From: Phoebastria nigripes
Lineage: Eukaryota; Chordata; Aves; Procellariiformes; Diomedeidae
Reading direction: 5' to 3'
Assembly: GCA_035582835.1 (NCBI GenBank)
Contig: JAYKAV010000489.1
Coordinates: forward strand, 680,129-744,128
DNA length: 64,000 bases
In this document: positions 59,301 through 63,879 of the stretch, piece by piece
Position numbering within the stretch: position 1 is the stretch's first letter
Layout: each line of letters starts with the position of its first letter
Made by a program: the position numbers and the translations under genes
Notes under the pieces: model-generated
Seen by the model: the letters and a program-made list of their open reading frames with translations, nothing else
Database searches by the model: none
What the model was told of the DNA's origin: nothing

Positions 59301-59545
59301 TAAATGATAGTTGAGGGGCTTTACCCAGGAGGGGGATGAGGGAGGCTGGAGGTAGCAGAGATGAGCTAGAGGCAGTAGTGCGTGGGTCCGGCTCATAATC
59401 TTTACTTTTCTTCTTCTCCCGCATCCCCTTCGCTACCACCCGGGCCTGGACAGACTCCCAAAAGAAGAGAAAACGATCGGAGGTTTTGAATGAAATCCTG
59501 GAGCATCTGGAAGAGGAGGAGAGCAACAAAGACGAGGCCATCTAG
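394..59545 (+). CDS. RBM19: RBM19, multi-RRM ribosome biogenesis protein (partial, 5' end outside window; 19 exons)
   Basis: Joining 394-662, 1165-1239, 1508-1586, 2336-2407, 3149-3349, 4197-4327, 4724-4845, 5622-5718, 6245-6355, 6853-7053, 7596-7713, 10251-10411, 11728-11788, 13530-13609, 14878-14933, 16392-16508, 44610-44715, 51904-52024 and 59454-59545 keeps one open frame of 755 residues. Numbering from the first full codon at 396, RRM2 lies at about 101-173, RRM3 at 209-286, RRM4 at 394-464, RRM5 at 528-609 and RRM6 at 630-710. The order, linkers and C-terminus match vertebrate RBM19 (human about 960 residues), so about 205 residues including RRM1 lie upstream. Established for the family: the protein is nucleolar, is orthologous to yeast Mrd1 and is needed for early pre-rRNA cleavage and 18S rRNA production; loss is lethal in early mouse embryos and blocks gut development in zebrafish. 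Every splice phase agrees. No stop codon or frameshift is seen, so the copy looks functional. Confidence 0.96.
663..1164 (+). other. RBM19: RBM19 intron (502 bp)
   Basis: GT-AG intron in phase 0 with a pyrimidine-rich 3' end (TTTTCTTTTTCTTTTTCCC, 1133-1151). It holds one isolated N (1027) and no other feature that I recognise. Confidence 0.85.
1165..1239 (+). CDS. RBM19: RBM19 exon: start of RRM2 (first beta strand)
   Basis: Twenty-five codons, phase 0 at both ends. It carries [14 protein letters not shown], the RNP2 strand and start of helix 1 of RRM2. The family also has VKLRGAP here, without the aromatic residue usual in RNP2, so RRM2 is a degenerate RRM. The 3' splice site is CTGTCCAG. 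The exon ends at ACTGAG and the intron begins with GC, not GT; ending here aligns with human RBM19 without a gap. Confidence 0.92.
1240..1507 (+). other. RBM19: RBM19 intron with GC-AG ends (268 bp)
   Basis: The donor is GAG followed by GCAAGC and the acceptor is TTCTGCAG at 1500-1507. The intron is in phase 0. The next GT in frame (1249) has a poor donor context and would add three residues absent from the family. This is the only non-GT donor among the introns of the window. Confidence 0.85.
1508..1586 (+). CDS. RBM19: RBM19 exon: RRM2, helix 1 and strand 2
   Basis: Seventy-nine bases, phase 0 to phase 1. It encodes QKIREFF followed by [13 protein letters not shown] and a short basic turn. 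LKPVAIRI is nearly invariant in RBM19 orthologues and fixes the identity of the exon. The donor is ACAG followed by GTAATG. Confidence 0.95.
1587..2335 (+). other. RBM19: RBM19 intron (749 bp)
   Basis: GT-AG, phase 1, with acceptor CCTTCCTCCAAG. No repeat, RNA gene or regulatory site could be recognised. Confidence 0.85.
2336..2407 (+). CDS. RBM19: RBM19 exon: RRM2, RNP1 strand and helix 2
   Basis: Seventy-two bases, phase 1 to phase 1. It encodes [20 protein letters not shown] and the end of helix 2. GYIFVDL is the RNP1 of RRM2 and keeps aromatic residues at the two usual RNA-contact positions, unlike its RNP2. The donor is CATAG followed by GTAAGG. Confidence 0.95.
2408..3148 (+). other. 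RBM19: RBM19 intron (741 bp) with a long poly-T tract
   Basis: GT-AG, phase 1. The intron holds a T run of about 56 bases (2948-3003) some 145 bases before the acceptor and an isolated N at 2590. The pyrimidine tract next to the acceptor GTGGATTAG is weak. Confidence 0.85.
2948..3003 (+). repeat. Homopolymer (T)56
   Basis: An uninterrupted run of about 56 T bases, preceded by CCCCCACCCCC. The flanks show no SINE or LINE body, so it cannot be assigned to a retroposed tail. Its true length is uncertain, because assemblies handle such runs poorly. Confidence 0.9.
3149..3349 (+). CDS. RBM19: RBM19 exon: end of RRM2, linker, start of RRM3
   Basis: Sixty-seven codons, phase 1 to phase 1. It closes RRM2 with [10 protein letters not shown], then has a basic-acidic linker ([19 protein letters not shown]) and opens RRM3 with [26 protein letters not shown] is a canonical RNP2. 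The [14 protein letters not shown] block is strongly conserved in the family. The donor is TACG followed by GTAAGT, a perfect consensus. Confidence 0.96.
3350..4196 (+). other. RBM19: RBM19 intron (847 bp)
   Basis: GT-AG, phase 1, acceptor CCTTTTGCAG. It has one isolated N (3646) and a short GAGGAGGAGGAGGAG run (3661-3675). Nothing else is recognised. Confidence 0.85.
4197..4327 (+). CDS. RBM19: RBM19 exon: RRM3 core with RNP1
   Basis: 131 bases, phase 1 to phase 0. It encodes [20 protein letters not shown] and on through RNP1, whose core KGFAFITY has both aromatic residues, then helix 2 and DGQVFQ. RRM3 is a canonical, RNA-binding type RRM. The donor is TCCAG followed by GTACGG. Confidence 0.96.
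4328..4723 (+). other. RBM19: RBM19 intron (396 bp)
   Basis: GT-AG, phase 0, acceptor CCTTTTTTCTAG. No feature is recognised inside it. Confidence 0.85.
4724..4845 (+). CDS. RBM19: RBM19 exon: end of RRM3 and lysine-rich linker
   Basis: 122 bases, phase 0 to phase 2. It encodes [15 protein letters not shown], the last strand of RRM3, then an acidic patch and [16 protein letters not shown]. The human protein has the same [14 protein letters not shown] and KDKANSAS landmarks. The donor is GCCAG followed by GTACAG. If the intron were retained, translation would stop six codons into it, at 4862-4864. Confidence 0.95.
4846..5621 (+). other. RBM19: RBM19 intron (776 bp) with a possible intronic polyadenylation signal
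   Basis: GT-AG, phase 2, acceptor CTCTTTCCAG. It contains AATAAA at 4952-4957 with an upstream TGTA and a downstream GT/T-rich tract, and a second AATAAA at 5105-5110. It also has an 18-base sequence (5092-5109) repeated at 9289-9306, and an isolated N at 5352. Confidence 0.8.
4930..4995 (+). terminator. Candidate intronic polyadenylation site in RBM19
   Basis: The arrangement is TGTA at 4933-4936, AATAAA at 4952-4957, then TTTGGTGTG and TTTCTGTTTCCTTTGTCTC within 40 bases. These are the three parts of a vertebrate cleavage and polyadenylation site in the right order and spacing, on the sense strand and about 110 bases after an exon. No transcript evidence is available here. Confidence 0.35.
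5622..5718 (+). CDS. RBM19: RBM19 exon: linker between RRM3 and RRM4, first half
   Basis: Ninety-seven bases, phase 2 to phase 0. It encodes [20 protein letters not shown] and then [12 protein letters not shown]. The motif [21 protein letters not shown] is an RBM19 signature outside the RRMs and is almost unchanged from human. The donor is GATCAT followed by GTGAGT. Confidence 0.96.
5719..6244 (+). other. RBM19: RBM19 intron (526 bp)
   Basis: GT-AG, phase 0, acceptor TTGCCTGCAG. No internal feature is recognised. Confidence 0.85.
6245..6355 (+). CDS. RBM19: RBM19 exon: linker between RRM3 and RRM4, second half
   Basis: Thirty-seven codons, phase 0 at both ends. It encodes [20 protein letters not shown] followed by [17 protein letters not shown]. 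This is the conserved [10 protein letters not shown] block of RBM19 and Mrd1-type proteins that precedes RRM4. The donor is TCAG followed by GTGAGA. Confidence 0.96.
6356..6852 (+). other. RBM19: RBM19 intron (497 bp)
   Basis: GT-AG, phase 0. The acceptor is ACGTGGCAG after a CTCCCCTTTCTTCTCCC tract. Nothing else is recognised. Confidence 0.85.
6853..7053 (+). CDS. RBM19: RBM19 exon: most of RRM4
   Basis: Sixty-seven codons, phase 0 at both ends. It encodes [20 protein letters not shown] and on to [20 protein letters not shown] and [16 protein letters not shown]2 is the canonical ILVKNL, but the RNP1 position reads GGITAIVEF and lacks both usual aromatic residues. The family shares this, so RRM4 probably binds RNA differently or acts in protein contacts (inference). 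Confidence 0.96.
7054..7595 (+). other. RBM19: RBM19 intron (542 bp)
   Basis: GT-AG, phase 0, acceptor TTCTCTTTACAG. An AATAAA at 7548-7553 lies 42 bases before the exon and is followed by TGTG-rich sequence. No other feature is seen. Confidence 0.85.
7596..7713 (+). CDS. RBM19: RBM19 exon: end of RRM4 and start of the acidic linker
   Basis: 118 bases, phase 0 to phase 1. It encodes [20 protein letters not shown] followed by a lysine/proline/glutamate linker. VPLYLEWAP is the last strand of RRM4 and is nearly invariant in the family. The donor is CCTG followed by GTAAGA. Confidence 0.95.
7714..10250 (+). other. RBM19: RBM19 intron (2.5 kb)
   Basis: GT-AG, phase 1, acceptor TTTTTGTTTCAG. It contains AATAAA at 8364-8369 in an A-rich patch, isolated N bases at 8629, 8725 and 9037, and a GA-rich stretch at 9250-9275. 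A 27-base piece (9283-9309) reads on the minus strand like a C2H2 zinc-finger linker. I looked for an extra symmetric exon in the acidic linker and found none; length and phase agree with human without one. Confidence 0.8.
10251..10411 (+). CDS. RBM19: RBM19 exon: poly-glutamate tract and start of RRM5
   Basis: 161 bases, phase 1 to phase 0. It encodes an acidic segment ending in 14 consecutive glutamates written with mixed GAA/GAG codons (10312-10353 region), then [20 protein letters not shown] and LKE. LFIKNL is a canonical RNP2. Human RBM19 has a similar glutamate run at the same place. The mixed codons suggest selection on the protein rather than a fresh triplet expansion. Confidence 0.96.
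10412..11727 (+). other. RBM19: RBM19 intron (1.3 kb)
   Basis: GT-AG, phase 0, acceptor CCTTGCAG. It holds two near-adjacent AATAAA hexamers at 10895-10900 and 10903-10908, and an isolated N at 11612. No other feature is recognised. Confidence 0.8.
11728..11788 (+). CDS. RBM19: RBM19 exon: RRM5, helix 1 to strand 2
   Basis: Sixty-one bases, phase 0 to phase 1. It encodes [20 protein letters not shown]. Human RBM19 reads FSKVGTVKSCSISKKKNKAG here. This is one of the two shortest coding exons of the window. The donor is GCAG followed by GTACTC. Confidence 0.95.
11789..13529 (+). other. RBM19: RBM19 intron (1.7 kb)
   Basis: GT-AG, phase 1, acceptor TCTTCTGACAG. An isolated N lies at 11845. AATAAA occurs at 12429-12434. 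A B-box-like piece at about 12198-12211 (minus strand) was examined and not accepted as a tRNA. Confidence 0.8.
13530..13609 (+). CDS. RBM19: RBM19 exon: RRM5 RNP1 and helix 2
   Basis: Eighty bases, phase 1 to phase 0. It encodes [20 protein letters not shown] and [15 protein letters not shown] is a canonical RNP1 with both aromatic residues. The donor is CTCCAG followed by GTAAGC. Confidence 0.96.
13610..14877 (+). other. RBM19: RBM19 intron (1.3 kb) with an old MIR-like element
   Basis: GT-AG, phase 0. The 3' end is rich in T and TTG repeats (14830-14868) before the acceptor CTTCTAG. It contains a degraded SINE-like segment at 14490-14640. Confidence 0.8.
14490..14640 (+). repeat. Degraded MIR/CORE-SINE-like element
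   Basis: Two blocks recall ancient amniote SINEs: AATAAGACAGTCCTTGCC with a following GCAGTCTAGAGTTA, and GTGAAGTGACTTGTCC with TAGTGGCAGAGCTGAG. The second block matches the MIR region before the tRNA-like 3' end. Identity was judged by eye against remembered consensus, so family and borders are uncertain. Confidence 0.55.
14878..14933 (+). CDS. RBM19: RBM19 exon: end of RRM5
   Basis: Fifty-six bases, phase 0 to phase 2, the shortest coding exon here. It encodes [18 protein letters not shown], the last strand of RRM5. [12 protein letters not shown] is shared with human. The donor is GTCAG followed by GTAAAG. Confidence 0.94.
14934..16391 (+). other. RBM19: RBM19 intron (1.5 kb)
   Basis: GT-AG, phase 2, acceptor TTGACTTCATAG. 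It includes a poly-A run of 16 bases (15974-15989) followed by an A/C-rich patch to 16040, and a short palindrome with two CRE half-sites at 15159-15179. AT-rich overall. Confidence 0.8.
15974..16040 (+). repeat. Poly-A run and A-rich low-complexity patch
   Basis: Sixteen A bases, then CAATAAAAAAAC, (AAAC)n-like and AAAAACCCC segments. This may be the decayed tail of a retroposed element, but no body is recognisable upstream. Confidence 0.8.
16392..16508 (+). CDS. RBM19: RBM19 exon: basic linker and start of RRM6
   Basis: 117 bases, phase 2 to phase 2. It encodes a lysine/arginine-rich linker and then [20 protein letters not shown] ending in F and a split serine. ILVRNI is a canonical RNP2. 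Human has [26 protein letters not shown]. The donor is TTCAG followed by GTAGGA, and opens the 28 kb intron. Confidence 0.96.
18720..18960. other. CpG-rich stretch (orphan CpG-island-like)
   Basis: Dense in CpG and G/C, in contrast to the T-rich sequence just before it and the AT-rich sequence after 19030. It is far from any exon. It could be an orphan CpG island or simply the result of the tandem repeat it holds. Confidence 0.45.
18799..18871 (+). repeat. GC-rich imperfect tandem repeat, unit about 14-16 bp
   Basis: About five copies of a unit like CTGGGGACCACCGC or CGGGGACCGCCGGC follow each other with small length changes. It is a minisatellite-like array. Confidence 0.75.
19090..19205. 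repeat. AT-rich low-complexity patch (TA/TTTATA-like)
   Basis: Alternating ATAT, TTTATA and GTATA words dominate over about 115 bases. Simple-sequence drift is the likely origin. Confidence 0.7.
20140..20163 (+). repeat. Homopolymer (T)24
   Basis: Twenty-four T bases in the giant intron, no adjacent element recognised. Confidence 0.85.
20440..20640. promoter_or_regulatory. Candidate conserved non-coding element with 10-bp inverted repeat
   Basis: AT-rich, complex sequence with a perfect inverted repeat: ATCTGTGAAA at 20497-20506 and TTTCACAGAT at 20515-20524, loop of eight bases. AATTAAC and TTAGATC motifs follow. Conservation is inferred from composition only. Confidence 0.3.
21590..21990. 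promoter_or_regulatory. Candidate conserved non-coding element
   Basis: AT-rich, non-repetitive, with TTAATTTTATAA, CCCATTATAAAG, GTATAATGAATCC and TATTAATTAGAATATTC motifs. Homeodomain-type TAAT/ATTA cores are frequent. Function is not shown by the sequence. Confidence 0.3.
22121..26100. other. Giant intron, block 3: GC-richer unannotated sequence
   Basis: No exon, RNA or known repeat is recognised. A 282-codon open frame at 22955-23803 has no ATG at its start and no recognisable domain. A T run of 20 lies at 25514-25533. Isolated N bases lie at 22567, 24299 and 24952. Confidence 0.65.
25514..25533 (+). repeat. Homopolymer (T)20
   Basis: Twenty T bases, no adjacent element recognised. Confidence 0.85.
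30375..30392 (+). repeat. Homopolymer (T)18
   Basis: Eighteen T bases preceded by TCTC. Confidence 0.85.
32341..32372 (+). repeat. Homopolymer (T)32
   Basis: Thirty-two T bases in the giant intron; flanks show no retroposon body. Confidence 0.85.
34525..34770. promoter_or_regulatory. Candidate enhancer: dense homeodomain-type TAAT cluster
   Basis: About ten TAAT/ATTA cores occur in 245 bases, including TAATTGCGTAATTA at 34610-34623, CCTAATTATG at 34678-34687, CCTAATTACTG at 34730-34740 and CTAATGACTAATTT at 34755-34768. The block stands out from the GC-rich sequence on both sides. Such clusters are typical of enhancers bound by LIM- or paired-type homeodomain proteins, but binding here is inference. 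Confidence 0.35.
34771..34845 (+). mobile_element. Short relic of a CR1-like LINE reverse transcriptase
   Basis: Translation reads [18 protein letters not shown], which matches the FxKAFDxVPHxxLL block of CR1-clade reverse transcriptases. The similarity fades after about 20 codons and no flanking LINE sequence is found. It is an old fragment, not a functional element. Confidence 0.55.
34846..44609. other. Giant intron, block 5: GC-rich sequence with many isolated Ns
   Basis: G/C-rich with moderate CpG. Seventeen isolated N bases fall between 34992 and 42312, more densely than elsewhere. It has a short (GAT)n run near 38345-38363 and (TTTG)n at 43104-43119. AT-rich islets with TAAT cores occur near 38560-38620 and 42180-42225. 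No exon is recognised before the acceptor at 44609. Confidence 0.65.
38345..38363 (+). repeat. Short (TGA)n microsatellite
   Basis: About six perfect TGA/GAT units followed by GATAATGG. Short enough to be stable. Confidence 0.8.
44610..44715 (+). CDS. RBM19: RBM19 exon: RRM6 core with RNP1
   Basis: 106 bases, phase 2 to phase 0. It encodes [20 protein letters not shown] and then [24 protein letters not shown] is a perfect canonical RNP1, and the block is almost identical to human. The acceptor is TAATTCACAG and the donor CCAAG followed by GTGAGA. Confidence 0.97.
46097..46215 (+). mobile_element. Ancient CR1-like repeat fragment
   Basis: The segment contains AGACAGGATTCATTGATCC, AGGGACTATTAGATCATC and CCTCCTGTATAACACAG with ACATAGAGTTTC. 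These words recur in this order in an old CR1-related repeat of turtles, crocodilians and birds that I recognise from memory. It is heavily diverged and non-coding. Confidence 0.6.
46675..46815. other. CpG-rich stretch (orphan CpG-island-like)
   Basis: Roughly one CpG every nine bases over 140 bases, including GAGCGTGCGGGGAGCGAGCC. It is within an intron and not next to an exon. A cryptic promoter or an enhancer-linked island are both possible. Confidence 0.45.
46930..47180. promoter_or_regulatory. Candidate conserved non-coding element
   Basis: An abrupt AT-rich block directly after the CpG-rich stretch. It has ATTGATGAATAGGATCC, TATTGTAAACACGAAC (forkhead-like TGTAAACA), CATAATTGG and TAGAATAATTAGGG. 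It is non-repetitive. Regulatory function is inference. Confidence 0.3.
47640..47960. promoter_or_regulatory. Candidate conserved non-coding element
   Basis: Non-repetitive block with GAAATTAGCAG, GACAAAGTAATATTGACG (SOX-like ACAAAG), CTTTGGTTTTAAATC and AACAAATTAACTCCCG. It contrasts with the GC-rich sequence before it. Conservation is not tested. Confidence 0.25.
50030..50250. promoter_or_regulatory. Candidate conserved non-coding element
   Basis: AT-rich block with AAATTAAAAAGTATAAATTA, GCGATTAGAGCTGC, GCTAATTGGATACC and TTAAAACAACAGC. It has several TAAT/ATTA cores in GC-rich surroundings. Function is inference. Confidence 0.28.
51904..52024 (+). CDS. RBM19: RBM19 exon: end of RRM6
   Basis: 121 bases, phase 0 to phase 1. 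It encodes [20 protein letters not shown] followed by [33 protein letters not shown] is the last strand of RRM6 and a family signature. The donor is CACG followed by GTAACG. Confidence 0.97.
55545..55800. mobile_element. Ancient CR1-like repeat fragment
   Basis: Words such as TGGCAATCAAGTCACTTC, TTTTCAATAGGTCTAATAG, GGACCCCAGAAGTGG and GAGGTGGTTTCAGTAATGC occur in the order seen in an old CR1-related repeat of sauropsids (recalled, not searched). Heavily diverged and non-coding. Confidence 0.55.
57340..57357 (+). repeat. Homopolymer (T)18
   Basis: Eighteen T bases following a CT-rich stretch. Confidence 0.85.
57950..58260. other. CpG-rich stretch (orphan CpG-island-like)
   Basis: GC-rich with repeated CGAG, GCGCGG, CCCGCGG and CGGCGGGG words, about 1.2 kb before the last exon. 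It ends sharply at an AT-rich block. No exon or promoter motif is seen on either strand. Confidence 0.45.
58262..58540. promoter_or_regulatory. Candidate conserved non-coding element next to CpG-rich stretch
   Basis: AT-rich, with AAGGAATTAATTGAAAAA, AAATCATTAGATGGG, GGTTAATTTC and TTTATTTATTTTACACC. The border with the GC-rich sequence at about 58260 is sharp. Regulatory function is inference. Confidence 0.3.
59454..59545 (+). CDS. RBM19: RBM19 terminal coding exon
   Basis: Ninety-two bases from phase 1 to the TAG at 59543-59545. It encodes [20 protein letters not shown] and then a short acidic end. The basic QKKRKR resembles a nuclear or nucleolar localisation signal. Human ends with PPKKKRSVVLDEILEQLE and an acidic tail, so the C-terminus is conserved in form. 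A donor-like CATCTG followed by GTGAGG sits just after the stop (about 59562), so splicing in the 3' UTR cannot be excluded. Confidence 0.95.
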
Positions 59546-60185
59546 CAGCTGCCTGGCATCTGGTGAGGTGGGTACCGGTGCAGTGGGGGACACAGCTGGC
59601 CCCAAAGATCAAAATGTGGTGGGCTGCCGCGGGGTTGGCAGTGCCAGGAGGAGGAGAAGGTGGCATTGCAAAGGCTCAGCAGCCTCCGAGCTGCTGCCTC
59701 TCCTCCCTGTCACCCCGCAGGCTCGTAGCCGTGGTCTCGGGGGTACAGCCCAGATTTGGGCTCGCTTTAGGCTCCACGTTGAAGTGAATGCATGCACTGC
59801 TTGTGTTTCTGTGTGCTCCCCAGTGTGTTTGCTTTCCTACAAGGGAAGCCAGCAGAATTGCTGTTGCAGCAGAAATCGCTGTCAAGTCGCGAATTGGCCC
59901 TCGCTGTGGTTGGGGGAGAACAGATGGGCTGCCAAAAAAAAAAAGCGCCTGTTTGGAGACCAACCTGCAGCTGCCACCACGAAACAGATAGTTTGGCAAA
60001 GGCCTTTTCCCTGCCAGCACCCGCAGTCTCCACAGCTTCACTCCCTCCAAGGGCACCATGCACCCCAGGGTCTAGTTCATGCCNTCTTGAGTCCTGGCTG
60101 GCATCGCTCCTCCTTGGCATGTCTTAGAGTAACATCTCGAGACTGGAGAGTGCGGAATGGCAGAGGTTGGCAGGAGGGAGCCAGG

Positions 60186-60191
60186 ATTAAA
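60186..60191 (+). terminator. RBM19: Candidate RBM19 polyadenylation signal ATTAAA
   Basis: The common variant hexamer, 641 bases after the stop codon, followed by CCCTGTGGTC. The downstream GT-rich element is weak. Confidence 0.35.
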
Positions 60192-60388
60192 TAGCTCCCT
60201 GTGGTCAAACACCGTGCAGTTCAGCCAGCCCCCCCACCTCCTTTTGAGACCGCCTAGCAAACCGTGCCTGGGTTCAAGAGAGGTGAGACAGGCTCATGGA
60301 TCTCCTTTGCCTGTGTTTGTGGCCACAGTGGGAACCCTGGATTGCTGGTAGGAAACCTGTTCACCAGCCACAGCATCTGGAGAAGTGC

Positions 60389-60394
60389 AATAAA
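60389..60394 (+). terminator. RBM19: Candidate RBM19 polyadenylation signal AATAAA
   Basis: The canonical hexamer within GCAATAAAAACACC, 844 bases after the stop codon. It is the first AATAAA downstream of the gene on this strand. A GT-rich downstream element is not obvious. Confidence 0.4.
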
Positions 60395-61344
60395 AACACC
60401 AGGGACGCTCCTAGGTCCCTTTGAGCCGCTCTCTGCCCCCCTTTTCCATCCACTGAGGGACTCACCGCCCACCTCCACGGTGACGAAACCCCGTCCTGTG
60501 CTGAGAAACCCATGCAGGGCCAAGAGAGACAAGTGCATCGTGCCGGCACGCTGCCCACAGGGAGGTGGCTCGGGGTGCTGGGTTGATGAATCCTTCATGC
60601 TGGGGAGAAGGTCCCCGCGGTGCCTTCTCCAGCAAGGCTGTGTTTGTTCAACACCACCACGGGAATGATTTTGACATGTTCCAGCTCCCATTTTTACAGC
60701 CACAGAAATGACACTGGTTCCTAAATCTCATCCAAGTGGCCTAGGGATCCCCTGGTTTTTGGAGTGCTGCTAGGGCTGCACGATGCATGCATCCAAAGTG
60801 GCGCTGAGCCCACCATGCGGGGGGGAAGCCGGGGCTGTCCTCCACGTATCAGCACCGGGAAGCTGCCCCGCGCTCGCTGGAGTGTGTTTGTGTGCGCGAT
60901 ACACATTACTGCTGGAGAGGCTGTTTTCCTCTCCGCAATATCTGCCTATTGCTGCGAGGCGGTACCCAATACACCTAGCAGTGGGATGCTCATAACCTTA
61001 CTTATTACCGGACTTTTGTTCAACCCCCAACACTGCTGGCTGCCTGAATAGTGAGTGCATCTGGGCCTGGAGCCGACCAATAACCCTGCTAATACATCTG
61101 CCTTCCCGGGCTGCCGCAAGCCCTGGGCACGAGCACAGCACTGGGGCCCTGCTGATGAAAGGGAAGGTGCTTACGTGACCACAGGAATAATCCGAGTTGG
61201 GTTAAATAACTGCCTGCTTCATGCAGTGTGTCTGCAGTAAGTGCCGGGGCCTCCAGATAACATTTGTTCCCTTGGAGCAGCTCTGATTTAAGGATGCCTC
61301 CAGGTGTACATGCTGTTAACACCTTCTCCAGCAGCCAGCCCGAG

Positions 61345-61400
61345 GATGGAGCTGGGGAGGGATGGAGGTGGGAAGGGATGGAGGTGGGGAGGGATGGAGC
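61345..61400 (+). repeat. Short tandem repeat, unit about 16 bp (GGGATGGAGGTGGGGA)
   Basis: Three to four imperfect copies of GGGATGGAGGTGGGA in a row. Purine-rich, non-coding. Confidence 0.8.
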
Positions 61401-62394
61401 GGTGCGGGAGGGGCAGGACAGGCAGCATTGCTCAGAGCCCAGGCAAGCCCCATGCATTCGGACGTGTCCTGTCCCAGCTCCTCTGCAAACCTCCTCCACA
61501 AAACTGGTCCTCCCTCGGGGCCTGGGGCTCAACACCGGCGGGCTCAGGGCTCACCGGCTCCCCAGCTCTTCGTGCAGTCCCCGGGGAGGAGGCTGAGTGC
61601 TACTGCTCAGCGCCCAGAGCTGTAACACCCCGTGCCGGTCCCCCAAACCATGCTACAGCTGAAGAGCCCTGCTGCTGCTTCCGAGCGGCTTCCCGGCCCC
61701 CAGCACTGGGTATTCCTGCTGTCGGGACCTGGGCCTGCTGGCTCAGGGGACAGACCCCCAAAATGCAGGGGTGCCCCCTTGGGACCTCTGCAGGGTTGCA
61801 GTGTAAAACACTCATCCCTCACGGCAGCTCCAGCGCATCCGCCCTGCCCTGCAGCAGGCGGGCGTTTGCACTCAGTGGACGGGTGGGTAAACTGAGGCAC
61901 GGGTGTCGGAGCAGCGGGGGTCAGCCAAAATGGTGACAAGCTCACCAGGGAGGGGGGAAATCTCTTTTTTTTTCCTTTTTTGCTCAGCGTTGATCCGCGG
62001 CGTTCCCATCCCCGCTCCCTCCACTGCTCCCCGCTGCCTTTGCCGTCTGCACTGCCGTCGGTGGTCCCGGGGCGGCTCTGCGCAGCGGGGGGTCACCACG
62101 GGGAAACGGGGCTTTAGCATCCCGGGGTGAAGGACCAACCGGCGGCGCTCAACACAGCCAACGGCCGGCACAGAGGACGGGGGAGCCAGGCAGGGTCCCT
62201 TCCCAGCACATGATTTAAGCAAAGCTTTGCAGGGTTGCAGGTTGGTGTTGGATTTTCCTGGGTTTTTTTTCTTTTCCCCCTCTCCCTTCATTGTCTTTTG
62301 TGGCGGGGCAGGTTTCTTGCTGAGCGTCTCTGAGGTCTGCAGCGGCGACGAAAAGGATTAGCGCAAGCAGAGCATGTAGGCTTTAGAGAACAGA

Positions 62395-63260
62395 GCAGAG
62401 TTTGGTTTCAACATCTAATTCAATTTGTTCTGCCGAGATTGAAATATGAAATGGTTGCCAGTCAAACGTTCAAAGGGGGAGGAGGGAGGAAAGAAGAGAG
62501 GGAGCCTTCTCAAATTTAAATTTTAATGAAAATTAATTTAACCCTTTGATATGTTTTAAAACATGTTATTTCCCAGTCTGGAAACAGGCTAGAAAACATT
62601 CATGAGGGTTTTTTTTTTCCCCGCACCTTCAAACATAATGAAGATTTTCTTTTTCCCTTAATGATACTTATCTTGTTGAGCAGTTTGACATTGGTTAATT
62701 TTTCAGGCAATTTGGTATCAAGGAAATCTGTTTGATGTGTGCGGGGGGGGCTGTGTATGTGTATACAGATATATATGCCCGTACATTAATTATGAAAGTG
62801 CTGATCGCAGCTCAGGAGAACAGTTTGAGTTAATTCCTACTCCGCAAGCAAAGACTCGACGTCTTTGTTACGTATTGAGAATCATTACACCCCTAACATT
62901 GCACCCCTAAAATTACAGTGGGTTTAACGGGAATTTTCTGAAAACGAGCACATACCTGCTAATTACCCTGAATTAAAATGAACGCCTAAGTAGGTCTGCA
63001 GGAAATTCATCACTCCCCACTGCCTTTTTTTTTTCCCGATCTGAAACAATCCTAATGATAAAATAATGCAAACTCTCTTAACTGTCCACGTAGTTAAACC
63101 TGGGAAATAGCCTCCCACCGGTCCTTAACCCCGGCGGTGCTTCTGCAGCTGAACACCATCACAATACGCTTATTTTGTTCGGGAGTGATAATCGTTTCTT
63201 TTGGCGGTAACTATTATTCAGAAAGGTTGTATCCATAACAAATGATGGCACACTAATTGT
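62395..63260. promoter_or_regulatory. Candidate conserved non-coding block, TAAT-rich
   Basis: About 860 bases of AT-rich, mostly non-repetitive DNA directly after a CpG-rich stretch. It has many TAAT/ATTA cores: TTTAATGAAAATTAATTTAA (62522-62541), TTAATGATAC, ACATTAATTATG, GCTAATTACC, CCTAATGATAAAATAATG and ACTAATTGTTGTAATTAGG. This is the strongest regulatory-looking stretch by composition. Function and conservation are inference. Confidence 0.38.
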
Positions 63261-63879
63261 TGTAATTAGGCTATGATGAGCTGTAGCCCTGGCCCCCTTG
63301 TTTTGCTGGCTCTTGACACTGCAGGGCTGGTGTCACCGCATGTGCCGGTCACCCCTCGGCTGCCCTGTGCTCCCTGGGGAGTTCTGGGCACTTTTGGGAT
63401 GCAATGCTCATCGGCTCTGGGTGTNCTTTTCGGGGTGGGTGCGTTGTATCCAGGCTGTGCTGACGGCAGAGGGGATGAGCAGCCCGCTCCAAGCCTCAGC
63501 CCCTGGCCGGGTCATCACCCATCGCTCTGCCGGCAAGAGCTGGAGATAACAACCGTCCTGGGGGCTGCAGGGGTTATTTTGGGCTCTGGGGAGTCTGTCT
63601 GGGCTCACACAAGACACGTGCTCTCCCCATCGGAGAACTGAAACCAGTAGTTTACACTTGGTCCTGTCTTCTGCAATCCCCGGGATACGGTGCAGGGTCC
63701 CCGTGGGGTCTGCAGACCCCAGGTTGGAGCCCGCTGCCCAGGCGGGTGGGCTTTTGCCAGGTTGTGACGGCTTCGTTCGGGGTGAGACCCCGGAGGGCTG
63801 GACGGCAGCGGGAGCCGTGACGGCTGCNGCTGTTCCCCGGGCACCCTCCATATCCCCCTCCCTGGGGCGGCTCTGGAAT

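Larger units (their letters stand above)
52025..59453 (+). other. RBM19: RBM19 last intron (7.4 kb)
   Basis: GT-AG, phase 1, acceptor GGGCCTGGACAG with a weak pyrimidine tract. It contains an old CR1-like fragment (55545-55800), a T run at 57340-57357, a CpG-rich stretch at 57950-58260 and, next to it, an AT-rich block at 58262-58540. The remainder shows nothing recognisable. Confidence 0.8.
59546..60420 (+). other. RBM19: Probable RBM19 3' UTR
   Basis: No coding sequence is recognised after the stop. Two polyadenylation hexamers lie downstream on the sense strand: ATTAAA at 60186-60191 and AATAAA at 60389-60394. Either would give a 3' UTR of about 0.65 to 0.87 kb. Its true end cannot be fixed from sequence alone. 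Confidence 0.5.

Noticed and set aside
61888..61935. Possible MIR-like segment (GGGTAAACTGAGGCACGGG)
   Set aside because: A single short word resembles MIR; no extended similarity.
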